From the NCBI GenBank assembly GCA_022113835.1, contig JAILWY010000016.1:6913501-6977500 (forward strand): DNA of 64,000 nt. The letters are read 5' to 3'. A program made the translations under genes and the position numbers. The notes beneath the pieces are model-generated. The model made no database searches and was not told the origin of the DNA. It saw only the letters and a list, made by a program, of their open reading frames with translations. Of this stretch, positions 1 through 12,800 are shown in pieces; the stretch's first letter is position 1; every line of letters starts with the position of its first letter. The DNA comes from Atopsyche davidsoni (taxonomy: Eukaryota; Arthropoda; Insecta; Trichoptera; Hydrobiosidae).

Positions 1-265
1 ATAAGTTATGCCACTTAGTATTTATTCCTTTTTTATTTTATTGTCGGCCCCGGGCAGCCCTGCATTTATTGCTTGTATGGACCACACGCCACGTATAAAC
101 ATATTAAAGGATATGCCACATTTTTAACTGTGCCATTGGTTGTATAAAATTTAATAATATATTAATGGATACTATCAAATATATAACCAATGTTATGAAA
201 TTAAAACTATAAAATTAATGTATAGCATGCATGCATTTTCATTTGCAATTTTTAAAAATTTTTAG

Positions 266-1344
266 ATTTTTGAATTGAGACAAAAAATAAAGAAACTGGA
301 AGCTAATGAATTAGAAATAACCCAAAAATTATCAGAAAGCATCAGAGAACAGCCGGAATCTTCTCAAGAAATTTTACAATTGAAAAGTCAACTAGAATCC
401 TGTACATTAAAATTACAAAGGTAAATACAATTGCCATTTTTATTTCCTGATTTTGAAATTCATTTATGAGTAAAAAAATTATACACTCAACATTTTTTAT
501 TTCAGAATGAAAGAATTATTTACTAGGTCATCACAAGAGTATAGAGATGTATGCTACATGTTGACTGGGTACAAAGTGGACCGTACCAACGCCAATAGTT
601 ACAGGTACAGTTCATGACTATTTATTATTCTGCTATCAAGGTTTCTTGGAAATTCAATATTTTTGATAGAGAGTACTTGGTAGAATTCCATTTCAATATT
701 TTAAATAAGTAAAATATTTTAGTGATTTTCTCCACATAAATTTTTTTATTAGTGACCGGTTTCGCCAAACTTTCACGTTGGCATTATCAAACTGAGTGAT
801 AATGCTAACGTGAAAGGTTGGCGAAACCGGTCACCAATAAAAATTTATATGTGGAAAAATCACTCAAGTATTTTACTTATTTAAAATATTAAAAGGTTTC
901 TTGGCTCAAAAATTGCTAATGGGTCTCAATGATCAAAAACTACTTAGATATTTGAAATGTCAATAAATTAACTGTTGAACAAAAATATTTCAAACATGTT
1001 TGACAGATTCATCAATTTAGTGTACACTACTGGAATGGAATGTTTTGTTACTCAATATTTAAAAAAATACTTTACTTGTCAAAGTTTGTAAAATAATGTT
1101 TAAGGCTTTCTCTTTCTCTTTAAGGCTTTCGAGTGTGTATGCTGAGTCACCAGATGAATTTTTAAACTTTAAATTGACAGATGGAAATATTGAGATGGTG
1201 CAGACAGACTACTCTTCCAGTATTGGGGATCTTGTGGAATTGCACCTACATCACCAAAAGTCAATACCGGTGTTTCTTAGTGCATTAACTTTAGATCTTT
1301 TTCAAAGGACAACCATTATATTATCTGACACAATAAGTCAGTGA
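266..1344 (+). CDS. Mad1: Mad1 spindle assembly checkpoint protein, C-terminal part (gene starts before the window)
   Basis: Three coding exons are visible: 266-420, 506-604 and 1125-1344, giving the last 157 residues and a TGA stop. The first exon is a charged heptad-like coiled coil (FELRQKIKKLEANELEITQK). The next two encode the globular C-terminal domain of Mad1, with ACYYLLGYK-like CYMLTGYKVD, YAESPDEFLNF and the final IPVFLSALTLDLFQRTT block. Mad1 is known to bind Mad2 and recruit it to unattached kinetochores, and this C-terminal RWD-like domain helps kinetochore targeting. The N-terminal coiled coils and Mad2-binding motif lie upstream of position 1. Exon phases join cleanly (AG|A and AG|G). 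A foldback repeat sits in the last intron. The family call is firm; the symbol is by homology. Confidence 0.93.
661..890. mobile_element. Foldback (long inverted repeat) MITE, copy 1
   Basis: Two arms of about 95 bp, at 695-792 and 797-890, are near-perfect reverse complements separated by only a few bases. Each arm carries the core GTGACCGGTTTCGCCAA. A 34-bp leader (661-694, with GAGAGTACTTGG) lies outside the hairpin, and it also appears at one end of a second copy near 29113, so it belongs to the element. There is no coding capacity. It lies inside the last Mad1 intron. Confidence 0.8.
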
Positions 1345-1416
1345 ATGCTGATTCATTCTAATGACATTTCCATTACTATATAATTCAGATTATGTAGCCC
1401 TGTAATTTAATTATAT

Positions 1417-1422
1417 AATAAA
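1417..1422 (+). terminator. Likely Mad1 polyadenylation signal
   Basis: A canonical AATAAA lies 73 bp past the Mad1 stop, followed by T-rich DNA. No cleavage site can be read from sequence alone. Confidence 0.5.
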
Positions 1423-1721
1423 AACCATATTATATTGGACCTTTTTAACGGTGTTCCGTGTTTTTAAATTATTATATGTCCTATTAAATATTATACATTG
1501 CCTATATCTGCCTGGCAATTTTCTAACCTATCAGAAATTCACAGTATCCTATCCTTGACCTCGAATGATTGTGTACGTAAACACACAAACTTCAAGCCAC
1601 GCTTAAACGAATACACAGTGTATTAATTCAAGTGTCGCTGAAAGACATCATAGGTGTCCTGAATTTGTAAGAGTATAATATTCAATACATCCACTAGTGG
1701 TCAAATGAAGTATTTAATTTC

Positions 1722-1927
1722 AAAAGCTCACATTTTATTGCTCTGCCACTATCCCACTATCATGATTGATGAGCTTTGATTTCAATAGCTCACATTTTAC
1801 TACTTTACCAGCATCCCGCTATCATGATTGGTGAGCTTTCATTTCAGAAGCTCGCGTTTTATTATCCTGCCATTATCCCACTACCATGATTGGTGAGCTT
1901 TGAATTTAGAAGCTCACATTTTAGTTA
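1722..1927. repeat. 62-bp tandem repeat, about 3.3 copies
   Basis: Successive units begin near 1725, 1787, 1849 and 1911. Each reads roughly AAGCTCACATTTTAT, then CATGATTGGTGAGCTTT. AGCTCAC at the start and GTGAGCT near the end of a unit are reverse complements, so each unit can fold on itself. Copies have diverged by several substitutions. It lies in the 829-bp gap between Mad1 and the CPTP start codon, so it may fall in the CPTP promoter or leader. Confidence 0.85.
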
Positions 1928-2173
1928 GCGATTGAAAAGCATTATAATGGAGAGTTACATCTGTGGTTTAGTATTTTTTGTGGTGTACTAAGTGCTTAAT
2001 ATTCGGTAACCATCGACAACGTTTTGGTAATGTGACATTGACTCTAGCAAAGTGGCCAAAGACAATATATATGTCAAAACCAAACGTCAGTGATTCGATT
2101 GAATTAATATTCAATCGAATTAATTTTTATTCAATGTACATACACATAAAGTTTTTCAAAGTTAATTTTAAAA

Positions 2174-3428
2174 ATGTCCAGTGTTTCACTAAATTTAGTC
2201 AAAGTTAATGAATGTTTTAAAGAAAGTCTGTTGGATAATGAAGATGTCCATATTGATAAATATATTGAAGGGTATACGGAATTAATAAAGTAATAAATTT
2301 GTCTCAATTTAAGTATAATTTGATGTTGTTCTATTAATAAATAGCTTTGGAGCTGTGTTATTTTATATTCATGTTTTTTTTAGGTTTTTAAATCTCATCG
2401 GTTCGGTCTTCTCATTTGTTAGTAGTGATGTTAAAAGTAAAATAAAAATAATGGAAAAACACGCTAAGAGTGAGGATGCTGATAATTACGTGTCATTTAG
2501 AAAAATGATGCATTTTGAAAAGGATACTGGACTACACGAGAAGAGTGGATTCACATCCGGATCAAGAACTCTTCTGAGACTTCACCGAGGGTTAGGTTGG
2601 TAAGAATTGACTATCATTTATGAGTAATGTTACTTGTCTTGACAAGATTTTTTTTATTTTCATTATTTATTTATTAGCAAATTAACTGATAATTAGAGAA
2701 AAAACATGCTCACAGAGGAAGTCAATATTGAGAGCTACTAAATTATCTATTATAAAAATGAATATTTTGATTGTTAATTTTTAGTTCTTTTATCCAACTT
2801 TTTTTCAGATTTTATCAGACTGTTTCTGAAACAACTGGGAGAAAGTGATGATACTTCAAATACTTGTACAGTTTGTCAGACATCTTACTCTGATTCGCTT
2901 GCTCAGTTTCACCCGTGGTACATCAGACAAGCAGCGATGCTGGCCATGCATGCTTTGCCCTGTAGACAAGATCTTCTACAAAAGGTACTTAATTTATTAG
3001 GTTTAAATAATAGGGATAATTGTGAACCATAAAGCAGAATGAATGTCAAATATGAGCTTATCTAGTAATCATGAAGTTGTATTAATACCACTAATGATTT
3101 ATTAAATCTGCATTTATTCACACATAAAACGATAAAAAAATCCTCGAAAAAAATTTCATATGATTTCATGCCGAAAAATATTGTATTTTATTAATTGGTT
3201 TTGATCTATTATTATTTCATAGTATTCTTGCTGCCACTTACGAATTGCAACTAATATGAACGTTACCATAATCAGTTTATTTTTTTGGTTTACTTTTAGG
3301 TTTTTGGAACTGAGGATACTTTAAAAGATGCTTTGGATATTCTTCCTGAAACTTTGAAGTCGTGCGATGAAGTATATGGAAGAGTAGAAATACTGTATTC
3401 TGATTTTGATTTTCATGGCTTACCATAA
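2174..3428 (+). CDS. CPTP: Ceramide-1-phosphate transfer protein (GLTP fold)
   Basis: Four exons (2174-2289, 2384-2595, 2809-2984, 3300-3428) join in frame to 210 residues, near the 214 of human CPTP. The GLTP fold moves lipid between membranes, and in CPTP the cargo is ceramide-1-phosphate in the cytosol. Phosphate-headgroup residues line up: D54 and K58 in SSDVKSK, R100 and R104 in SRTLLRLHRGL, H144 in FHPWYIR. That basic pair separates CPTP from glycosphingolipid-binding GLTP. Exon 2 must end at 2595. The stronger-looking GTAAGA donor four bases later would create a TGA at the junction, so the real donor is GTTGGT. The start codon is the first in-frame ATG giving a GLTP-like N terminus. 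Confidence 0.92.
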
Positions 3429-3659
3429 AGTTTGAAAATGTCGCTTATTTGCTTGAAGCTGATTTAAGTCACAATTCAGCAAATAATTATCAGTTTTCCA
3501 ATGCTGTGATAACTAAATCGTTTACACATTTTGATAAATGATCTGCCTCTTTGTAAATATACTTGGATTAGATTTTTCTACATTAAGTATATACTATTTT
3601 GGTTACATTCCAATTTGTAATGTCATTATTTCAGTATTTTCGATTAATGGAAAAAAAAT

Positions 3660-3665
3660 AATAAA
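3660..3665 (+). terminator. Possible CPTP polyadenylation signal
   Basis: AATAAA about 230 bp past the stop. Other AATAAA-like strings occur nearby in this AT-rich DNA, so the choice is uncertain. Confidence 0.35.
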
Positions 3666-4644
3666 TTCTATAAACCTAAATCACTTAACATTTTAAGGCT
3701 TAATGATTGTTAGGTATTTAAAGAATGTACAATTTGGTTTAAAACTTAACAATAATACCAATACTATTAATAGTCTTTACACAATGAAGATAGGACAATA
3801 ATTAAAAATCTGTTGATCAGTAGCAGGATATAATACGTGCATACATTTTTCAAATTAAACCAACATAGAATTTAAGGTTTTTTTAACATAAATTGAATTA
3901 CATATTAAAAATTTGTTGACCAAAGATGTAAAGTTTATTTGATTTTTTATATATTAATATCCTGTATATCATTAAAAAATAAATCGTCTATGCAGTCCTT
4001 AGCATCATCATTAAACTCAGTGATAAATATTAAGAGTATCTGTACAAAATAATATATTTAAATAAATATATATAACCATTGATTTTTTGTAAATCAATAG
4101 TCATATGTATTTTAATTTATTGATTACACAGCTACATTGTCATGTGTTCACTATTTGCTCAACACTTGTTCGCTAAAATTTTAGTCAGATATTAAAAATG
4201 ATTTTAAAACAATATTCAATAGCATAAGTGTCTTGCACATGTGCATGTTATTTCATATTTAACCGAATTATATTTGACATAACATAACTCCAGATCACCT
4301 ATAACTTCAAATTTTTTCTAAATATGCACTACATTACATTATTATCTGAGAGAATATTACTATTTGAAATATAATTTTTTTAAACTAACGCATTAAATTT
4401 AATTAATTTCTGTTTTATTTCAAATGTAAAGAAAAAGTGCTCATTAAAATAATGTTTATGTTGAAAAGAATTCTAAATAATAACATATTTTTTTACTATG
4501 TATTCAGTAATAATATTAAAAAATTATATTATATACAATATGTTTGCTGATCCCATAGCACTCATTTTCATTAGCATTTCAATTTCACAGTTTAAAGCTA
4601 AAAAATCTTGCCTTTTTATTTTTATGTTTTATTATTTATGTATG

Positions 4645-4683
<39 letters not shown>

Positions 4684-5567
4684 TTACAATTGTTAATAGT
4701 ATGCCTATGGTGTCTGAGATAAAACATAATTTCGCATCATATATTCTGAAATACCCATGAAAACCTGACATAAATCATTAATTGTATTGCGGTGATTTGT
4801 ATATATTAAAACAAATGTAATGAAACAAATGAATGAACCTATTTGCATATATTGTCGCACTATCTACTTGAACTTTTATCTATTTATTTATATTATATCA
4901 AAAAAATTGTCAAACCATTCCATGTGTTTATTGAGAAAAATGCTCAAAAATAGCTTTTTTGTAAAAAATGAAATGTTTCAACAAAATAAATATTGTGACA
5001 TTTAAAATAAGATTCATGATTGATATAATAAATGCTATGCTTCTCAAATTGTTTGGTTTTAATTTTAATATTATTACCTGGGCAAAAAAAAAAAATAACA
5101 ACTATTATATGATGAAGACACTAAAATTCATAGAGCAGAAAATAATTTGCGGTGTGTACACTGCAAAGTGGGTGTCCATATATGTATTATAATCAAATGT
5201 TTTGATACAGAGATAAATGATTTGAAATACAATATTATTGATAAAAATTAAATCGATAACATTTCTTTATAATATTAATAAATACCATTATATATATATA
5301 TATATTTATAAGATTTACTGGTTTGCCTTTAATATATTTTTTAAAGTGTGATTATTATAATTATATTTTATCATAGACAATAGAAACATTAAACACTAGT
5401 TGGATCCATAGATCTCAAAATTGAAGGGTAAAAATCAAGAGTAAATGTCAAATATGGCTCTTGGATTTACTATCTATTTGGCTTGTATTATCAAAGGAGT
5501 GGAATGATTAATATTTATTTTAATTCCTGATTTGTTTTATATTTCTCATTCGATTGCCAATTTTCAG
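3666..5567. other. AT-rich intergenic DNA without a recognisable gene
   Basis: About 1.9 kb between CPTP and the C16orf87-like gene. The open frames here are short, AT-driven and have no family resemblance. It holds a (TA)n tract at 4650-4681 and a shorter one near 5291-5308. The TTTTCAG just before 5568 could be an acceptor, so a non-coding 5' exon may lie here. Confidence 0.6.
4650..4681. repeat. (TA)n microsatellite
   Basis: Uninterrupted alternating TA of about 32 bp. Confidence 0.9.
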
Positions 5568-5569
5568 CC

Positions 5570-7446
5570 ATGGGTAAAAGTAAGATGATTGCGAAGAGTT
5601 GTCCAAAATGTGACCAGCAGGTTTGAAATTTATGTTTACATATCTCTAAGTGATATACTACTCTTACTGCTAAAGATTTGTGGGTTTCTAATTAACAATT
5701 TATAAATTTAATAGTCGTCTTAAAATTTATGAGATATTTGATATATTTATTTGCGCTATATTTTGAAATCGATTTCGTTGTTTAACCTTTGCTAAGGAAA
5801 AGCGTGAAAAATTATTCAAGAATCGTGATTACAAATTTCTACTATTATAAAAATAGCATATCCTTTGAAATTAAGTATATTTTTGCTTACTAATAAATTA
5901 GTATTGGTTATTGTTTATATAATTTTTAGGTTATTTTGACTATCCATTATTCCATCAAGTTTATCGAATAATTTGGTTTTTATGGGCATATTTCATTTAG
6001 GAGATCTGATAGATTTTGCAAATTACCGACTTAGCTTTCTTAGCATGTTGAGATTTACTAAAATACACAATGCATTTTTTATCAATGCTAAATTTTATTA
6101 GAAACCATTTTACTATTTAAGGTTGCAGTAGCCACAAAACTTTGCAAATGTGGGCATCCATTTCTTTCATCGCGGACTAGAGCTTCCCTGGGAGAGCGTG
6201 TAGCAGGCAGTGGCAGTAGTGAAGGAGGTGGCGGCGGTGGGAGAAGGCGCACTGGGCGAGTGAGAAGAGCTCGCCCTCACTTCTATGACAGTCAGGATTA
6301 TCAGAGACAGCGAAGAAAGGTTTTCAGTTAAATGCTTGAAGTTATTCATTATCCAATTTATTTTTACAATTTTTTTTTTATCATTTCTGTTTTAGCCTCC
6401 AAAACGTCGGTCTGCTTCACAATGCTCCCTTGATGAAGATGATCTTCGAAGAGATGGTTCAAAAGACAGCAGCAAAGATAGTAGTAATAATTCTTGATAT
6501 ATTTTTTATTTTTAATATCAAAAATATTGTTTGTGATTTAAAATTGCCAATGGTGATATTAAGATCCAATTTTAAATATATAAAAATTATAGAATTACCT
6601 CATTATATTATTATAACTTTATTTTTAAAAATAGAGAGATATTGTTTCATAATATCTCATTTTCATCAAAATGTCAATTAAGAGTAATGGCTCCTGATAC
6701 AAAAAGTATAAGTTTTATTACAATCTTTTAAGTATATATATGTGAACATGCTTATTTAGAACTATACTACAATGTACATGTACCAAAATATACTCATATA
6801 TTTGGCTTATTGATTTTTGAGTATTAAAATTAATGTATGCTTGTTGAGCTTCTATAATGATGTTATTGTTCATTTTTGCATGTCGGAACTGTATTTCAAC
6901 AAAATCTTACAGTTTTACTTCTTCATGAGTTGTTTCATAAGCTCAAAAGAATGACATCACCATTACTCAACAACCATGTGCCAATGATCTAATGGACGCT
7001 CAATGGGCTTAAATGAATTATTATTCAAAATTTGCTTAAAAAACACAAGAATATCTTCAAACAATTTAATATATGTAGATTGTCATAAAATAACAATCAT
7101 TTGATATTATCAAGTAAAATTTAAAAATGTGTCTTAACCATTTCAGTAAGTTATTAAGAGCTATATATTTATAGTATCTTAGAGCTATAAATATAGCAAC
7201 TGCCATTAAACAGTTTGAATCTGAGGACACATGTTAGCATAAAAAGAATGAGCTTTGTATTTCATAGGCACAGGACAGCGAGCAGCTCGTCGAAGGGCTC
7301 TGAAGCTGCGTGGAGGAGGAGCGGCACCTCGCGGAGTACGGCCTCCACCAGAGCCGGCCCCTCACCCTGCTCGTCTGCTGCGCTGTGCCACTTTACTCAT
7401 GGAAATCAATAGAAAGATGGCTGCAGTCACGTGGACACCACAGTGA
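5570..7446 (+). CDS. UPF0547 / C16orf87-like zinc-ribbon protein
   Basis: Four exons (5570-5620, 6122-6319, 6396-6480, 7268-7446) join in phase to 170 residues. The N terminus (KMIAKSCPKCDQQVAV, then CKCGHPF) matches the zinc ribbon of human C16orf87, with CxxC and CxC ligands split across exons 1 and 2. The last exon ends with LLMEINRKM, matching the family's C-terminal AEINRKI. The middle is basic and low in complexity (GGGGGGRRRTGRVRRARP, RR and SS runs), which suggests a nuclear protein, but the family's function is unknown to me. If the third intron (6481-7267) is retained, exon 3 reads six codons on to a TGA, giving a shorter form without the conserved tail. The TTTTCAG before the ATG hints at a 5'-UTR intron. 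Confidence 0.85.
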
Positions 7447-7639
7447 TACATATAAAGCTGCACAAATGCCAAACTTTGATTGTGTTGACAAGAAACAATA
7501 ACTAATATATTTATAGAAAAAAGAGGTTCCAAAAAAACATTTAATTTTGTTGTTGAGTGAAACCTGGTATGCTATTTTTCTATAACTGTACAAGTTGCAG
7601 GAGCCACAAGAACATTTCATTGAATTATTGTGATAAAAT

Positions 7640-7645
7640 AATAAA
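7640..7645 (+). terminator. Likely polyadenylation signal of the C16orf87-like gene
   Basis: AATAAA about 195 bp after the TGA. Confidence 0.4.
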
Positions 7646-9806
7646 TTGTGAGTAGCATATAGTAAGCACTTTTACCTGTGTGTGCCCAGTAAAAAACTTT
7701 CAAATAGTAAATTTACCATGTAGCAGGTTTCAGCTTGCCAATAATTATAAACCTCCACTTAGGTAGGGGAATAATGATACTCGTGTAAATTTATTAAAAC
7801 ATTGTTTTTGTATGTGCGTCCACATATGGTTACCAAAAAATATTTACATTACATATTTACAAAAATGTGGTTTTAGCATACAAAAAAAAAACGTATAAAT
7901 AAATAATAATATTTCTCTATTTACTTTAAATGCTAAAGATTTGATTAAAACCAGCCAGTTTCATGGTTATGTTCTTATTTAAATTATGTTTTATTATAAT
8001 TTTCTTTTTTTTTCCCCTTATAGTCATATCAAGTTTTGTAAATATTGTTAATCATCTCTTTTCCTTTACTTTTCATGATTTCTTTAAATTATCTTTTGGC
8101 CTACCACCTGTAAGAACTAAAATGACACCAAATGATGATAGGGTCATGCAGACAAAATATTACGCTATTTAAATTGTGTATCCAATTTGAACGTCTGAAA
8201 GAGTTTTATCTTATAACTTTGTATGATGACAAGAGAACCTAATGTTCTTGCCACAGCATGTTGCTAATGGCAATAGTTGTTTAAGTGTACCATGTAAGTT
8301 TTACGTTTTATTTGTGTATTTATTTTGTTTTAAAAATATTTTATCTTTTGCCATATTTTCTGTAAGGGAATTTTCAGTAATCAATCAATAAAACTGTTTG
8401 AGAAAGAACTTATATTACATTAAAAGCTTTATTATTTTTTCCTATATTTTCTTTTCCTATGAACATATTAGTGACAGTGAGATTTCAACTAAACATTTTT
8501 TTAATTCATCACATTGTACATGTTAACGTGGCAAGCGCTTGTTTAATTTTAGTAATTTGCATTTGCAATTACTTAAGCTGTAGCTATTTTGTAGGAGTAA
8601 TTTGTGATTATTTCTAGTTAAAACTGGTACCATTGCTGAGAAACTTTTTGTGATATGATGTTTTTGCTGGAAATCTTCATGTAATTGGTAGAACAGATAA
8701 TTGAATATGCAAAACTCTATTGCGTGTTTTAATACGCTCCATATATATTATTGCAGTTTTGTCAAGGCCTACAATTTTACATTGCTAAATGTTTTTATGC
8801 TTAGTTATTGCAAAGTCAAAGAATTTAGTATTGTCAACCAAGGATATCCCTATATGTACATATGCTAATTTAAAAAGCATCTCAGCAATTTTTTTATTGG
8901 TGGTACCTTAATACAATTTACATAGGTGGCTCTAAAATTATAGAACATTACCATATAAGTACAGGATCTCTGGGAACAGGTAAAGATGCCCCTACATATT
9001 TTTTATTTTCTTTAACTCTATTACGGTAAGAAAATCTTTTAAATAAATTGTTTTTTTTTATATTTACTTACTTTTAAACTCTGCTGATCTGAAACAAAAA
9101 AGATTTTAAATTAGGATAAAATTGCTCCAAAATATTATATTATAAATTGATTTTCTTTGCATGTGAATAATAGTTTCATTCTCAGATCTTCATTGTTTTA
9201 AATGATTTCGCATACTCTTCATAATTAATTATATAAAGTCTACAGCAAATACTGGTAAAATAATAAATAATCAGATATAATAAAACTGAATATATTATTA
9301 TTGTGTATTCCGGCATTATATTTGACAATAATTGAATTGATTAAAACGACAATAATTTTTTTACGCAATTAAAATATTCGCGGTAGGAATTAAAAACCTA
9401 TAATTAATTTTGAAAATTCGTTTTTAATTTAATAAGCAATTTGATAAATATGTTTTTAACAGGAAGTAAAAATACCTACGAAAATATCAGCATTTTGACA
9501 AACGTACAAATTTAGAAAAAAAAAATTTTTTCGATAACTTCTGGCTAATAATTTTTTTATTGACACTACGAATAATTTTAATATAATCGATTATTTTTTC
9601 TATATGTATTTGAGCTTATTTCCGTGCAACGATTGAGCATGGATGTATGATTCGTGTGCCACGTTACCGGCCGCTTCAGCTGCCTTGGACGAGCCGCTCA
9701 GTCATTGGCTGATTTCTTAGTGTAGATACGTCAAAACAGTTCAAATTCAGAACCTCAATAATTACGGTACTCTGTTATTTATTTTCTTCAATTGAAAATT
9801 ATTAGG
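7646..9806. other. Intergenic DNA before TMEM214
   Basis: No supported gene in about 2.1 kb. Open frames are short and AT-driven. The last 200 bp (about 9620-9806) is less AT-rich and probably includes the TMEM214 promoter and leader; no TATA box or other core element stands out. Confidence 0.5.
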
Positions 9807-12800
9807 ATGTCAGGTCAATGGGAAGTCGTTGCAAGGAACAAAAAGGAGAAACCCACAGCAAATGGAAAAACAAAACCGATGGCAGACGACAAGAAAAAGT
9901 CATTCGACAATGCTCCGAAACCTAGCAAAGGTGTGTATTTTGTTTTTATTTTTCATTTATTATTTAATATGGTATACTATTTTAAAATTAATCTCAACGA
10001 TTTACCATCGTAGGCCCTCTCGATGAAGCTGTCAACGCCTACTTGAATTTGGAAAAGGATGATGGTAAAAAGAATGACAAGGAAAAGGAAAGTCAAACCA
10101 AGAAATCTGGGTCAAAGAAATCTGAACAAAATTCTAATAAAAATGAAAAGAAAAACCCTGACGTCGCGAAAGTTAAGCAACCAAAAACGATTGAACAAGC
10201 GCTCGCTCTTGTAAGCATTAACGTACTTTCTCTTGCCTTGTAAATATTCTGCATAGTTCGTTTCATATTGAATTCAAGATCACAGTTTTATTTTAAAAAT
10301 ATAAATGTTTTGTAAAAATTTCTGTATTTATGATTTTTTTACTTTTTAGATCAGTCCCGATGAAATATTAGCGGCTTATCAGACCAATGTTGGTTCGAGC
10401 AATGTGGCTCGCTTGCTGGATGTTACGAGACTCCTTAACACCAAAATCCCAATTGACCAACATGATGAAATTTATTCAACACAACCTTTAAACTACCCTT
10501 TAACCATTGTGCCTTTACCACTGAAACAAGCAATCATTAAAGTGATAAAAGAGGATAGTCGTGCTAATATTCAACTATTCCTCGAACTATGTTTGTCCTC
10601 AATTGCAAATAATATGATAAAAGGTAGAATTATATTATTGTGCAATTGTATTTCTGTTGGCTGAGTTTGCATTTGTTAATTTGTTAGAATATCAAATATT
10701 TTTTATAGTGTTTTAAAGCACATTATTTTTTTAGGAATGCCTGCAACTGGATACAAGCTTGTTGCGCAAATCGTCGCTGAGATTGATCCTAAGCACTTCC
10801 CCCTGTGTACCGCCAAAGTGAAAAGCCTGATGAGTTCTTATCAAAACAGACCAGCGATTGGACTGTCAATACTTTGGGCAATAGGTCAGGGAGGAATGAA
10901 AGACTTTGGAATTGGATTTCAAGGTACGGTGTTATTATGTGAAGGGTTAGATGCAAAACTACCACTGTCCATTTTCAAGTCTTTTATGGGTAAAAATTAA
11001 ATAGATAGTTAAAAAAACAAACATTACAAAAATATCTTCATATATTTATAAATAATAATTTACCCTTTAAAATATTTTTGAAATTTGACTTACAGATTTT
11101 TGGATTTTTTTTTTAATTTTCGCGGTTTCGCATATATACCCTGTATGCCCAGTTTTTATTTGTTTAAATTATGTATTTTTAAATGTCTCAACTCAACTGA
11201 CAATCGACCAATAAATATTTTAAAAACCTTATAAATTTATCATCTGGCCATTTTTTGCTTTATTTTTTTCAACAAAACTAAAAAAAAGTTGGACAACAAT
11301 ACTACAAAGTATTCATTGGATGTCAGTGTTGTCGTCCCTTGTGTAGGCCGTTTAATTACACTAAAAATGAAATACGATAAATGATGACTATCAACTGTAA
11401 TGTCTTTAATTAAGTAAATCTAATTGTTTTCGAATAGCAGCATATTTAAAATTATATAATAAAAATTGGTTTCAGTATGGCAGCAAGCAATGGTTCCAAT
11501 GATTGACATGAGACATTATGTAAAATATGTTATAAACTACTTAGTCAACCTGCTCAAACTATACATATCAAGCAACGAAGACAATAAGAAACTTCTAATC
11601 ACTTCCAGTGAATTTAATGGGATCTTTGATATTATCCATTCTAAAAGAAAAGGAATGCCCAGAGACCTTGAATTAATTCTGAATTCCCAGTCTGCAGTTC
11701 TTAGAGTAAGTTTTTGATCTTTGATATTGCTATAAACAGAAAGTATCTGCTATCAATTTCATATCTTATCACTCGATTAGACATGTGTTTTTTATTATTA
11801 TTCCTGATTAACCATAATTATTAATTTCATCTATGATGATTATAAACAATTTCTTTATTTATATTGTTGCAGAAATTATATTTTGAGAAATCGGAGTCAT
11901 GGAAGAACTTTGATTTTCTTGAGGATCTGTTAAAAAAACTTCCTAACACTTATATTGAAAAAAAACAGCAATACGACTTTAAGACTAAAGAGATATTATA
12001 TTGCTTTTTTGAAGCTTTAAGAAAAAAACAAGCCAACTATAATAATTGGAAGAAACTTCAAGAGAAGTTTTCAAAGCAAACAAGTCATATTCTCCATTTC
12101 ATAGGTTTGTTTTTTTCATATTGTAAATTATAAATTCTTTTACTTAGCTAATGATATTAATAATAAAAAAATCTTTCAGAAACTAATTGGTCTACGGTTT
12201 ATCCTTCTTTAAACAAAAATCAATTATTGAATACAGTTATCCATTGCAAGTCTGTTTATCAAGCATCTTCAAAAACTAAAAAGAAGGATGAAAATGTGGA
12301 TTGTGCTCTTGATACTTGTCAGGTATGTTTTTATCTTATCAGTTATTAGAGTTAAAATTATGTTAATAGCAATAGTATTTTTTAACCCGCTGAATTTTTA
12401 CTAACCCACTGTAGTCAATCCAATACACTGATATGATCTTAGGTAGCAGAAGTCTTTCCACCAGCTTTGTACCAAGCACCAATCTATTTTAGTTTTATCT
12501 TCAAAATATTGAAAAGATTGTGTACAATGCGATCAGGTGAAAATGATTGCAGGTTCTGTGGACAAAGAAACCGGCAACATTTTGAAGCTCTTTTGCCTTC
12601 CTTTAAAATTTTTTTTTAACCTGGATCATTCAATGGTTTTATTAGTATACTATATTGGTGAACAGTATCAATTAATAATTGACTTATTTCATTTGACATG
12701 TTAACTAAGTTTTTACTGAGCTGTGGTTACAGAGATTGTATATATTTTAAAATCGTATTGGTGCTTCTGGTTGGTAATATTGGGCCTTGAATACAGAATT

